Positions 56,101 to 64,000 of a stretch of 64,000 nucleotides of DNA are shown here, piece by piece. Position 1 is the stretch's first letter; the number at the start of each line of letters is the position of its first letter. Position numbers and translations under genes: made by a program. The DNA comes from Liolophura sinensis (lineage: Eukaryota > Mollusca > Polyplacophora > Chitonida > Chitonidae), in the NCBI RefSeq assembly GCF_032854445.1, contig NC_088307.1, forward strand, positions 2,170,001 to 2,234,000, read 5' to 3'. The notes under the pieces are model-generated. The model was not told the origin of the DNA. It did no database searches and worked only from the letters and a program-made list of their open reading frames with translations.

Positions 56101-58471
56101 CTTACCTCCAAGGCCAGGCTGTACATCATGTTCTCTGAGCAGTTCACTTTTGCACACTTTGTTCTCAGTGTGACATAACCACAGTTTACCTGTAAGGTTA
56201 CAACTTACCTCCAAGGCCAGGTTGTACATCATGTTCTCTAAGCAGTTCACTTTGCACACCTTGTTCTCAGTGTGCCATATCCACAGTTTACCTGTAAGGT
56301 TACAACTTACCTCCAAGGCCAGGTTGTACATCATGTTCTCTGAGCAGTTCACTTTGCACACCTTGGAGATGTTGTTTTCACTGTGACATAACCACAGTTT
56401 ACCTGTTTGAAGAAACAAACAAAGATTAGACCATTTTAATGTGCTAGATGTACATGTTATGTGTCTCAGGTGGCTTTCAGAAATGATAAAGTTTTGAAAT
56501 GTGGGTAAACTTAAGTGTAGTTCAACGTGAAAGATTTAAAACACTAGGTGCAATTTTTTTTCCATAAGAAGTCCACTGCATAGTTTTTCGTTTCATCTTG
56601 CCCTAGTTAAATGAATGGCCAATAACGAAGATCTAAAGTAAAAAATTTGACTGAATGGCCAACTGAATATTTTACTACATTTTTTGTTCACATTTGCCTT
56701 AAAGCCATGTTGGAAAATCACCCGGGCTGGTAGCAGAAGAAGTTCTATGACAGACAGAAATGACAGACTGTAGTCCAATGAAGTGTGAGTTCAAATCCAG
56801 TTTTAGCCAGGTTGTCAGGCACTGACACATATTACACTAACCAATCAAATGGGTAGAAAGCACAAATTCATAAAATTTCACTAGAACTGATCATGCAGTC
56901 ATCGTGTTTAATCTTTTTCATTTTAAACGGTTGTACGCTCAGGCAGAACACGCAAGCCGTGTATAATCTGATGGATAAATCAGTGATAAACAAATCCAGG
57001 AAAACCTTGTCTTACCTTCATCATACTCTGCCACGCACTCAATCAACATCGCATTCTCCGAATCTGCTTTCTGCTCCAGTAGCTGAAGTTCAAAAACATT
57101 ATAAAAATGACGTGTGAAAAAACATATTTTTTTGCTAGCCAATTTACTGCACACGGTGGCAAGTTTGTATAAAGACTCATATTGCAATTTCTTCATTTTT
57201 TCCGGCCTGAGTTAAATATTGTGCTTTACATTTCTTTAAGCTAAAAATGCTTCATATGAAATCACCTGGGCCTAATTTGATGTTAGTACTGTAAAGCTTC
57301 AAATGAGAAGAAAGAATCTTGTAAGGGGAGATAACTAATAATTCTCAAATCCTCTCCTATTTTCTGTAGTAGCGATTGGTGTAGCTCATTACTTAAACTG
57401 TTACCATTTGTTCCCGCTCAACGTAAGCTCTCCTGTGCCATTCTCGCTTCTTGTACTTGTCCTTCAAGACGTTCAGGTAACAAGCTTGTTTGATGCTGAT
57501 GTCACGGCGGCTTGGGAAGGGAGCTAACTCCTCGAAGGCCGTCTAAAAATGTTAGTACATTCAATAAGATAATAAATGTTAATTATCTCCATAATGTAAT
57601 CACCATATGTACTCTAACAGTTATTGGTCAATCTGGTTATTTGGAGAATAACTGATTCATTTATTTATTTGACTGGAGTTTTACATCGTACTCAAGAATA
57701 TCTGACACATATTACATCGGAAGAATATATGAGCTGAAAGACTGGTCAGGGGAGTTTCAGCTGAGGATGTCTACACTGCTCTTCCTGCAAATGTCCCAAT
57801 AACCTTTTAGCTCAACCACTATACACCTGTATTCATGAAATAAGGCAACTTTGTTCTATATCATTGAATAAGATCTTGACAGTTTTAGTTCTGAAGTGAA
57901 TCATTTTCTTGTAAAAAGATATTTCCTTGACACAACCAAAAACACATAGCCCTATGTGTTTTGCTTAACTTTCCTTAACTTGAATCATGCATGGCTGTAA
58001 AAAGTTTACCCTTTGTGTTGCTATAAAACTTTGTTTAAACTCTTTAACATCAATGATTAAAATTTTTTTGACTCTCACATTTTGGTAAGGTTTTGTTTTC
58101 AATGTGACTTTTTCTGATTAAAAAAGTTTTCATCAATGCCTTAGATGTGTGCAACTAGATTAAAGACAAATGGTTAGTGTCAGCATGATCTTTTATAGCA
58201 CGCAACCAAGATCTATTATTAAAAACACATGTCTAAAATATGGCGGACAAAAGTAAGTGTCTGCGGACAAAAGTAAGCGTCTGCCACATACTTTGATCAA
58301 TCCATCGATGTCATAGGTGAGCTTAGCGCATGCCTTCAGGTGGCGCATGACGCTGATTGTGTCCGTCTTCTGCAGCAAATCATGCTGGTGGACCTTCAGG
58401 ATTGCCAGCGAAAAGCGAAACAGCACTTTGGGCCCCTCCAGCAAAAAACAGTCCCATATCCTCAACAGTGT
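46934..58471 (-). CDS. TBC (Rab-GAP) and beta-propeller-like protein, 3' part
   Basis: Exons: 58292-58471, 57405-57542, 57016-57082, 56311-56402, 54191-54288, 52215-52332, 51682-51815, 50964-51156, 48109-49841, 47505-47592, 46934-47086. They sum to 2994 nt (997 aa plus stop), every junction in phase. Residues 1-60 are the end of a TBC domain (RIWDCFLLEGPKVLFRFSLA), the fold that stimulates GTP hydrolysis on Rab proteins; the upstream arginine/glutamine finger motifs are not in this window. About 61-129 is a helical, basic linker. About 130-370 and 918-960 look like propeller strands (IMLIGTVAWSLLAFDTRS, VFAALADGTLAVLE, LWCASGNMVYVLHAR, GMWISLKGSSILELWD, NTVMVGTGDGVLITFEV). Between them lies a roughly 540-residue acidic, Ser/Asn-rich insertion. 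I do not recognise a human gene with this order. Any vesicle-traffic role is inference. Confidence 0.85.
47139..47177. repeat. TA microsatellite
   Basis: An almost pure run of TA dinucleotides in the last TBC-gene intron, close to the acceptor of the terminal exon. Confidence 0.95.
47505..47592 (-). CDS. TBC gene exon j (last blade)
   Basis: SVKQETVIVSCAGCHGDDEA then VLRWRKDGNE. Phase 2 in, phase 0 out at GTAGGC. Confidence 0.92.
48109..49841 (-). CDS. TBC gene exon i (blade plus giant disordered insertion)
   Basis: 1733 nt, residues 341-918. Starts with a blade (EDDSYFNKARITSIYSHGNT, VMVGTGDGVLITFEV), then runs into a low-complexity region rich in Ser, Asp, Glu and Asn, including a poly-Asn run. 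A basic cluster KLRSRPLKIRKRSKKL lies near its C-terminal third and could be a nuclear-localisation or phosphoinositide-binding patch. The end (LQAKVKISDKPVKCLLPTR) re-enters folded sequence. Donor GTTTGT. Confidence 0.95.
50200..50262 (+). mobile_element. SINE-like family A tail, diverged
   Basis: GTGAAAGTGAAATGTTCTTG then AGTAAGGTGTCAAACGCCAA. Confidence 0.5.
50380..50590 (-). mobile_element. SINE-like family B tail
   Basis: Begins with GAGT repeats (GTGAGTGAGTGAGTGAG), then GGGGTTTAACGTCGTACTTA and TTTTTCAGTCATATG, the antisense of the family B tail. Lies in a TBC-gene intron. Confidence 0.65.
50964..51156 (-). CDS. TBC gene exon h (propeller blade)
   Basis: TLDPMDNFTVSANPYDQVLS, LVPGEFGMWISLKGSSILEL, WDTKGLSCKMLYDTRAGRYP, NLRK. 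Phase 0 exit at GTCAGT. Confidence 0.93.
51177..51215. repeat. Short direct duplication
   Basis: GAGTTTGTACCACATGGTGT is present twice in tandem, just upstream of TBC exon h on the minus strand. Confidence 0.8.
51682..51815 (-). CDS. TBC gene exon g (propeller blade)
   Basis: NVGSSLPKLDVFYVPVGKSS, VTSMSLLNDQLWCASGNMVY, VLHA. Phase 2 exit at GTGAGA. Confidence 0.92.
52035..52088. repeat. Short direct duplication
   Basis: CAATCCAGCTTGGACCTGA occurs twice, 23 bp apart. Confidence 0.8.
52215..52332 (-). CDS. TBC gene exon f (propeller blade)
   Basis: EQKWELQLHDAVLSLCVLKD then CRVFAALADGTLAVLE. Phase 0 exit at GTCAGT. Confidence 0.92.
52860..54115. repeat. 23 bp minisatellite in a TBC-gene intron
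   Basis: About 50 copies of a 23 bp unit, CACCTGATATCACCCAACAG plus ACA. Variants use GACATC, GATATTAGCC or CAATATGCAC. It fills most of the intron between exons e and f. Confidence 0.93.
54191..54288 (-). CDS. TBC gene exon e (propeller strand)
   Basis: FESRVLCMTALRTDIMLIGT then VAWSLLAFDTRS, a typical propeller blade. Phase 0 in, phase 2 out at GTATGA. Confidence 0.9.
55430..56310 (-). repeat. Tandem array derived from TBC exon d
   Basis: About eight units of 102-103 bp. Each holds, on the minus strand, an acceptor-like CTTACAG, an exon copy (GKLWIWHTENKVCKVNCSEN, MMYNLALE) and a donor GTAAGTTGTAAC. The sequence between one donor and the next acceptor is only about 19 nt, too short to be an intron. 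The read-through frame stays open where units are 102 bp but shifts in those with an extra T. Three unit types recur as a 308 bp block (55582-55889 and 55890-56197). The last unit near 55490 is degenerate and has GC in place of GT at the donor. Confidence 0.85.
56311..56402 (-). CDS. TBC gene exon d (parent of the tandem exon array)
   Basis: Residues 129-159: GKLWLCHSENNISKVCKVNC then SENMMYNLALE. Acceptor CAAACAG, donor GTAAGTTG, phase 1 in and phase 0 out, so it joins exons c and e in frame. The adjoining array at 55430-56310 is made of copies of this exon lacking nine bases (around NIS). Confidence 0.85.
57016..57082 (-). CDS. TBC gene exon c
   Basis: LLEQKADSENAMLIECVAEY then DE and the first base of a Gly codon; exits in phase 1 at GTAAGA. 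The next real exon starts in phase 1 with GT AAA CTG. Confidence 0.87.
57405..57542 (-). CDS. TBC gene exon b (post-TBC helix)
   Basis: Residues 61-106: AFEELAPFPSRRDISIKQAC then a Lys/Arg/Glu-rich helix KDKYKKREWHRRAYVEREQ. Phase 0 on both sides, donor GTAACA. Confidence 0.9.
57655..57710 (-). mobile_element. SINE-like family A tail fragment
   Basis: ATTTATTTATTTGACTGGAG then TACTCAAGAATATC, in a TBC-gene intron. Confidence 0.65.
58292..58471 (-). CDS. TBC gene exon a (end of TBC domain)
   Basis: Residues 1-60 of the visible part. RIWDCFLLEGPKVLFRFSLA then ILKVHQHDLL is the hallmark C-terminal block of TBC domains. Phase 0 on both sides, donor GTATGT. The preceding exon was not found in 58472-64000. 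Confidence 0.93.
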
Positions 58472-58518
58472 CTGCAAAACACAACATTTCAGAGCAATGA
58501 AAACTTTTTTCTGTTGCA

Positions 58519-58668
58519 TGTATTTATTTATTTATTTGATGTGTGTTTTACGCCATACTCAAGAATATTTCGCTTATACGACGACGGCAAGCATTAAGAT
58601 GGGAGGTAACTGGGCAGGGCCCCGGTGGAAACCCACGACCATCCACAACTTGCTGCTGTTGTATGACG
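58519..58668 (-). mobile_element. SINE-like family A, 3' part
   Basis: Starts TATTTATTTATTTATTTGAT, then CGCCATACTCAAGAATATTT, GGAAACCCACGACCATCCAC. It lies just upstream of TBC exon a. Confidence 0.8.
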
Positions 58669-58688
58669 ACTGACAAAAATGTTTACTG

Positions 58689-58892
58689 TAATTCTTCAAG
58701 TTTTTCACATGTTTATTTAAGCATATTATGATGGCATTGTTCTGTATAGACTAATTAACTTATTCTTTCTATGATACCCTGAAATCAGCCAAACCAACCA
58801 ACGTGAATGTGTCCAAAGGCAAGTTAAAAGCGACGATAAAGTATGCCGAGAGTTGCTCTTTCATGGGTAAAAAAGTTGAGGAATTAGGGTAA
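58689..58892 (+). mobile_element. MITE copy 3
   Basis: Left end ATTCTTCAAGTTTTTCACATG, interior TTTATTTAAGC and CCTGAAATCAGCCAAACC, right end AAAGTTGAGGAATTAGGGTA. Confidence 0.75.
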
Positions 58893-59007
58893 ATGAAGTA
58901 TAGGAAGTATTATAATTCTTAGCAGAAAAAACATATTATAAATAATTCAGTCTTCTGAGGTACAATTTCATAACCTGAGGAAACATTCCCATACTGATAG
59001 AAGCAGG

Positions 59008-59103
59008 TAATCCCTCAGATTTCAGCAGCCCTAATCCCTCAGATTTCAGCAGCCCTAATCCCTCAGATTTCAGCAGCCCTAATCCCTCAGATTTCAGCAG
59101 CCC
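59008..59103. repeat. 24 bp perfect tandem repeat, four copies
   Basis: Four exact copies of a unit starting TAATCCCTCAGATTTCAGCA and ending GCCC. No divergence, so probably recent. Confidence 0.95.
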
Positions 59104-59788
59104 AAACACATGATCTTGTTAGAAAGAATCCATGTAAACTGCAGATTGAAAAAAAAAAAAAAATGGAACAAGCCAGTTTTGAGCTTTCAAGATGAAATTT
59201 AAAACTTGAGCCCATAATCAGGGCGTCCTCTTACAAAATCATTATGAACATACGCCTGAACATATATTTAAAATGTGTAATATCTAATAATTCCATTATC
59301 ATTCAGATTCCCCGGCCTTTCCCACCAGGAAAAAACTGATACAAGTCAGTTCAGAGCCTAAACCTTCCTACAAACTTCCTTGCCTATATAGAACACTTCC
59401 ACAATAACCTCAACAACACTTCAACATTAACAAAAGCAAAGTTCTGCTGACTTTGAAAATCTACAAAGACATCTGTCAGTGACCGATAAGACACCACATT
59501 TGACCTGTTGTGGTTTTTATATTACTATTTAGTTACACACAAATTAATCAGGGCTGTCACAGACTGTGTTAACATACGCCGCATAAATCAGCTATTGTTT
59601 ATACAGGCTGGAGTGTCCATGTACCCACCACCTCTTGTGCTCTAAGATCCTGCCTGCCAACTTCAGGTCTGAACACTGAGACCATCAATTCTGTCAAGAT
59701 TTCCAGGATCTTAGCATCTGACCTGCTATATTACATGTACATTAAGTATTAACCAATGAGGTTGATTCCATAAAGGTATTTCTGACTT

Positions 59789-59994
59789 AACCTTATTCCT
59801 CAACCTTTTCGCATGTGAAAGAGCAACTTTCAACTCGATTTGTAACTCCATTTCAGTGACAAAACCACATTGGATGGTTTGGCCGCTTTCAGGCCTTCAA
59901 AGAGAAGTATAATTTTATTAAACAGTCTACAAAGAAGAAAACAGAAAATGGGTGAATAAACACTTTGCAACATGCGAAAAGGTTGAAGAATTAC
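59789..59994 (-). mobile_element. MITE copy 4 (inverted orientation)
   Basis: Best kept ends: ATTCCTCAACCTTTTCGCATG at the left and CATGCGAAAAGGTTGAAGAAT at the right, inverse of each other with one mismatch. The interior is the antisense of copies 1-3 (TTGGCCGCTTTCAGGCCTTC). Confidence 0.8.
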
Positions 59995-61012
59995 ATTATA
60001 CTGGCTTTAACTGGTTTATATTTCAAACCATGCAACAATGTAAGTGTCTGACGTACTGGTAGTCATGCTGCACTTAAAGCAAAGGTAAGATAAGGTAAAA
60101 GCACTTAAAATTCTGTGCTTCATATTTGGCCTGTTTCTGGAGATTCCATCGACTTTAGAGAGATGTTTTGAGGTTTATTTGAAGGTAGTTTGATATTCTA
60201 CCAGGAAAATATACTCACCAAACAAACAAATAAACGGAGCAATTTTCATATTGTTTTCTCCCAGTATTAAATAATGTGTTAACTCAACAATCAGGGTGAG
60301 TATTCATTATCAGTTGTAGCCTCATTTTCCACTTCACGCTGATTTGAAGAAAACAAACCTATCATGAATGGTCATTTCAACATATCATTTCTTCATGTAA
60401 AAATGCAAATTTTTGGAGGAGCGAAAGTTTAGGTAATTTACCACACGTCTAATTAATGTACATTTGTTTAGCAAGACTACTGCACAGAATCAACTTTCAT
60501 AACACAGAAACCCCCTAACGAATCTATACAACCACCAGGGCAGGAAATAATATACATTAGTTGGTTGATTACACCAATCCAAAAGAAAGTCACTTAGAGT
60601 AAATATTCTACTTAATTCTCACATACAAGTGTTTATATGTCAGATGTAATGCCCCAGGAAACATAAACGGGTGGACAAATGACTGACTCATCACAGAACT
60701 CTGGCTTTTCACTTCTCTCTAACTTGATGGTGTGTGTGTGTTGGGGTGGGAGTCGCAAAAAAAAAAACAACCAAAATTAATACAGCTCAGCTGAGACACA
60801 AGAAAAGATTTACCATGTTGTCTCTGAGTGGGATTTAGAAGTTTGTTTTGTGACCGAGTAGAAAAGAAAATGCTCAAGGATAACAATAACTTGTTCTTTT
60901 ATTGGTGAGGATGTTTTATCTGACTTAGTTCACAGCGATTAAAATCAAACCCAAAATGTCATCCTCAATAAATGACACATTTGTTAACCATAAGTCATTT
61001 ACTATGTAACTG

Positions 61013-61852
61013 GAGGCTCCTGCATCATTGTGCTGCACTGGCACCCTAACTGGAGGCTCCTGCATCATTGTGCTGCACTGGCACCCTAACTGGAGGCTCC
61101 TGCATCATTGTGCTGCACTGGCACCCTAACTGGAGGCTCCTGCATCATTGTGCTGCACTGGCACCCTAACTGGAGGCTCCTACATCATTTTCCTACACTG
61201 GCACACTAACTGGAGGCTCCTGCATCATTGTGCTGCACTGGCACCCTAACTGGAGGCTCCTGCATCATTGTGCTACACTGCCACCCTAACTGGAGGCTCC
61301 TGCATCATTGTGCTGCACTGGAACACTAACTGGAGGCTCCTGCATCATTTTTCTACACTGGCACACTAGCTGGAGGCCCCTGCATCGTTGTGCTACACTG
61401 CCACCCTAACTGGAGGCTCCTGCATCATTGTGCTGCACTGGCACACTAACTGGAGGCTCCTGCATCATTGTGCTGCACTGGCACCCTAACTGGAGGCTCC
61501 TGCATCATTGTGCTGCACTGGCACACTAACTGGAGGCTCCTGCATCATTGTGCTGCACTGGCACACTAGCTGGAGGCCCCTGCATCATTGTGCTACACTG
61601 CCACCCTAACTGGAGGCTCCTGCATCATTGTGCTGCACTGGCACCCTAACTGGAGGCTCCTGTATCATTGTGCTGCACTGGCACCCTAACTGGAGGCTCC
61701 TGCATCATTGTGCTGCACTGGCACCCTAACTGGAGGCTCCTGCATCATTGTGCTGCACTGGCACACTAACTGGAGGCTCCTGCATCATTGTGCTGCACTG
61801 GCACCCTAACTGGAGGCTCCTGCATCATTGTGCTGCACTGGCACACTAACCA
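61013..61852. repeat. 40 bp satellite, 21 copies
   Basis: A 40 bp unit, CTGGAGGCTCCTGCATCATT then GTGCTGCACTGGCACCCTAA, repeated about 21 times with few changes. It matches the antisense head of SINE-like family A (GAGGCTCCTGGGTCATTAC..GCTGGCACGCTAAC at 24028-24060). Confidence 0.95.
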
Positions 61853-63274
61853 CCTTGGCCCACAATTAAATATTAAAGCAAGATTACAAAATTATTATCG
61901 TGAGTACATTAATAATATACACTGAGACTAATACTAAAAACTGAGTACAACCTCATGCTGCCTGGCTTTATTATACTTAACATTTCTGAGGTGTCTTCAG
62001 CATGGCCTACCAGTGATGTAGCACAATCTAGCTTGTAGAGAGCATTCAAACTATACTCAATCATCCGAAAAAAAAAGGGCAAAAACAGAAAAACAAAAGA
62101 TCTGTACAGTAACGCCAGAAAACGCACAGCAATTTTGTTTCTGCCATAAAAGTACAACAGACATTTGCAGTTGCAACAGCAACACCAGTACTGGTTCCGG
62201 CCTAGTACTTCTATGTGCTCTGACTCTTCAAATTGCTTACATGTATAAACACAGGGTCATTGTTTGGGACACAAAACTGCTAGTATTCTTACATATAGTC
62301 AATAACCAACAATACTAATGTAACTGGGTAGAACATTCCAGAAGCTAGGGTATGCTACTGCGGAATATGAAGACAGGCTCCGTTGAAAGTTGAAATCATT
62401 ACTCAACTTACTCTGAATGACCTAAAAATTAGACCTCAAAAGAGCATTTTAGAAGGCAAATAAATCTCATGAGATATTACCTCTAGTGGTAAAATTTACA
62501 TTTACATAAGGATATCATCCTACCTCTTACAGGAAGAGTCTAAAATCAATAGCACTCTCAGAATCTGGAAAAGTGAGAGCAATTTAGCCAAGGAATCAGC
62601 CATGGGCAAAATATGTCAACTGCTTTCCTCAGATAACAAATTTATGTTACATATAGAATCAAAAAAAATGCTGTAGGCTTACGCCGAAGTTACAACAGAA
62701 CTATGTTTGATACGACTGGTGTCAACCATCTTATTACAGTCAGACACTGGCCTTATGTTTGAGTGAAAAACAGAAACACCATTGTCAACAAGATGCTTAT
62801 AACATAAAGTCTGTGTCAAATAACCACAAATATGTCTAGTAACCACAAATAATTGATTCTCGATAATGTTTCTTTATATTTGTTTTACCTATCCGGCAAA
62901 CATGTCTCCTTCTCAAAACAAGATCCCACTCAGAGTTATGACAAATAGTTTCTGTGTTCAAATTACAGCAGATTTCTGTTTGAGAGGTGAAACAAAACAG
63001 CAAAACATGTGCGAACAAGTGAAAGCACTGTTACCAAAAAGTGTCATAACCGTACCGGAAGTGGTTATGTTCAGGACATGTTGCTCATTAAGTCAACATT
63101 CTACATGTACGAAACATTATTTCAGTTAATATCCGCTGACAAGAAACATTCCTCGCACACAACCACAATATGAAAGACTGACAAGAAACTAAGAAGAAAT
63201 AAAAACATAATTTTTGTACTTCACTACTGCAAAATCATTGATAAATAATCCCCGAGGTACTTCAACTGAAGTTC

Positions 63275-63330
63275 AGTTATTTATCTGATTAATATTTCAT
63301 GCTGTACTCAAGATCTCTTCCCTTGATTAT
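63275..63330 (-). mobile_element. SINE-like family A tail, diverged
   Basis: GTTATTTATCTGATTAATATTTCATGC then TACTCAAGATC, a weak but ordered match. Confidence 0.45.
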
Positions 63331-64000
63331 GATAGCAGTCAGATTCTAACTGTCTTAAAGGCAAAGAAAACACTCCGCTGAAGTATAAGGCAGATGAAAG
63401 GCCATTCAATATTATTCAAATTTTTTTTCAACCCAGTAAAATGAAACTTTGGATTCTGTGGTGGACTTTTCCAGCCATTTTGGGACAACATCGCATCTAA
63501 GTTTCTGCCACTTTACACCCAGAAAAAATATGGATGTGACATCACTGATACACTGACGGTCGAAAAAATTCTAAAAAATTATTTCAATCAAACTATTTTC
63601 TGGGCACTGTTTAACCGTCTTTCATCTGATATATACTTCAATTTACTGTTTTCTTTGATCGTAAAAAAACTAAAGCTGAATTGGTGACATGCACCTGAGG
63701 AATTTTTTTTCCTTCCAGGTAGTGACAACTTAAAAAAAAAAAATTAATCAAATGTGCTTTATTAGATAAAGCTATTTTATTATAATTACTTATTACACAT
63801 GCGTTTTGTTAAACTGCTATCATCACCCTTATTTTATACAGGAAAGTTTTTCATACAACTATACCTTTCATCGCCTTTAAGATGACAGAATTAAAATGAC
63901 TCTTTGCATTTTGTCGCATTTTTTACCCTTGTATTTTAGTTTAAATGGCATTCATACAGTCCCATTATCCATGGCACCTGTACACATCCATGTACACGAA

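Larger units (their letters stand above)
58472..64000 (-). other. Upstream part of the TBC gene, exons not recognised
   Basis: The rest of the TBC domain must lie before exon a, but no exon with the expected motifs was found to the end of the window. Apart from the listed repeats I see nothing from 60000 to 61000 or from 61900 to 64000. Confidence 0.5.

Noticed and set aside
55582-56147. Two 85-codon minus-strand frames taken as a separate small gene
   Set aside because: They are read-through translations of the exon d array and shift frame at units with an extra T.
59600-59735. Possible minus-strand exon reading AKILEILTELMVSVFRPEVG
   Set aside because: An acceptor-like and a donor-like site exist, but the TBC sequence that must precede exon a is not found between it and 58471, and the peptide does not fit a TBC domain.

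Overview
This is a eukaryotic nuclear window. Genes are broken into short exons with GT-AG introns. Roughly 90% or more of the sequence is intron or intergenic, with interspersed and tandem repeats throughout. The encoded proteins are animal-type. Several SINE-like families resemble repeats I associate with molluscs: a tRNA-like head with a tail reading GTAAAACACCAATCAAATAAA, and a second family ending near TAAGTACGACGTTAAACCCC. My best guess is a lophotrochozoan, most likely a mollusc; the window alone cannot prove this.

Three protein-coding genes can be rebuilt by matching splice sites, reading phase and protein family. (1) 5136-38998, minus strand: a complete COP1 (RFWD2) RING / coiled-coil / WD40 E3 ubiquitin ligase in 21 coding exons. 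Their lengths sum to 1860 nt (619 aa plus stop) and every junction phase agrees. (2) 39585-42961, plus strand: a complete two-exon XRCC2, the RAD51-paralogue of homologous recombination (334 aa). (3) 46934-58471, minus strand: the 3' part (11 exons, 997 codons plus stop) of a gene joining the end of a TBC (Rab-GAP) domain to a C-terminal beta-propeller-like region. That region is interrupted by a very long acidic, serine-rich insertion. The 5' end of this gene probably lies beyond base 64000.

Layout: 1-5135 is 3' flank of COP1, holding a reverse-transcriptase remnant, SINEs and a MITE copy. 5136-38998 is COP1, whose introns hold most of the tandem arrays: 39 bp, 25 bp, 58 bp and 37 bp units. 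38999-39584 is a compact divergent promoter region shared by COP1 and XRCC2, with NRF1-like and ZNF143-like motifs. 42962-46933 separates the tail-to-tail XRCC2 and TBC genes and probably includes a long TBC 3' UTR. From 58472 to the end I recognise only intron or upstream sequence of the TBC gene, with two MITE copies and a 40 bp satellite.

COP1 (ubiquitin ligase) and XRCC2 (DNA repair) share a promoter region, but I see no evidence that the three genes form a pathway. The most unusual structure is at about 55430-56310. A TBC-gene exon, together with both splice sites, has been amplified into a 102-103 bp tandem array whose spacers are too short to be introns. Other notable points are a 40 bp satellite apparently grown from a piece of a SINE head, a four-copy MITE family with inverted ends, and a short XRCC2 upstream ORF whose stop codon overlaps the start codon (TGATG).
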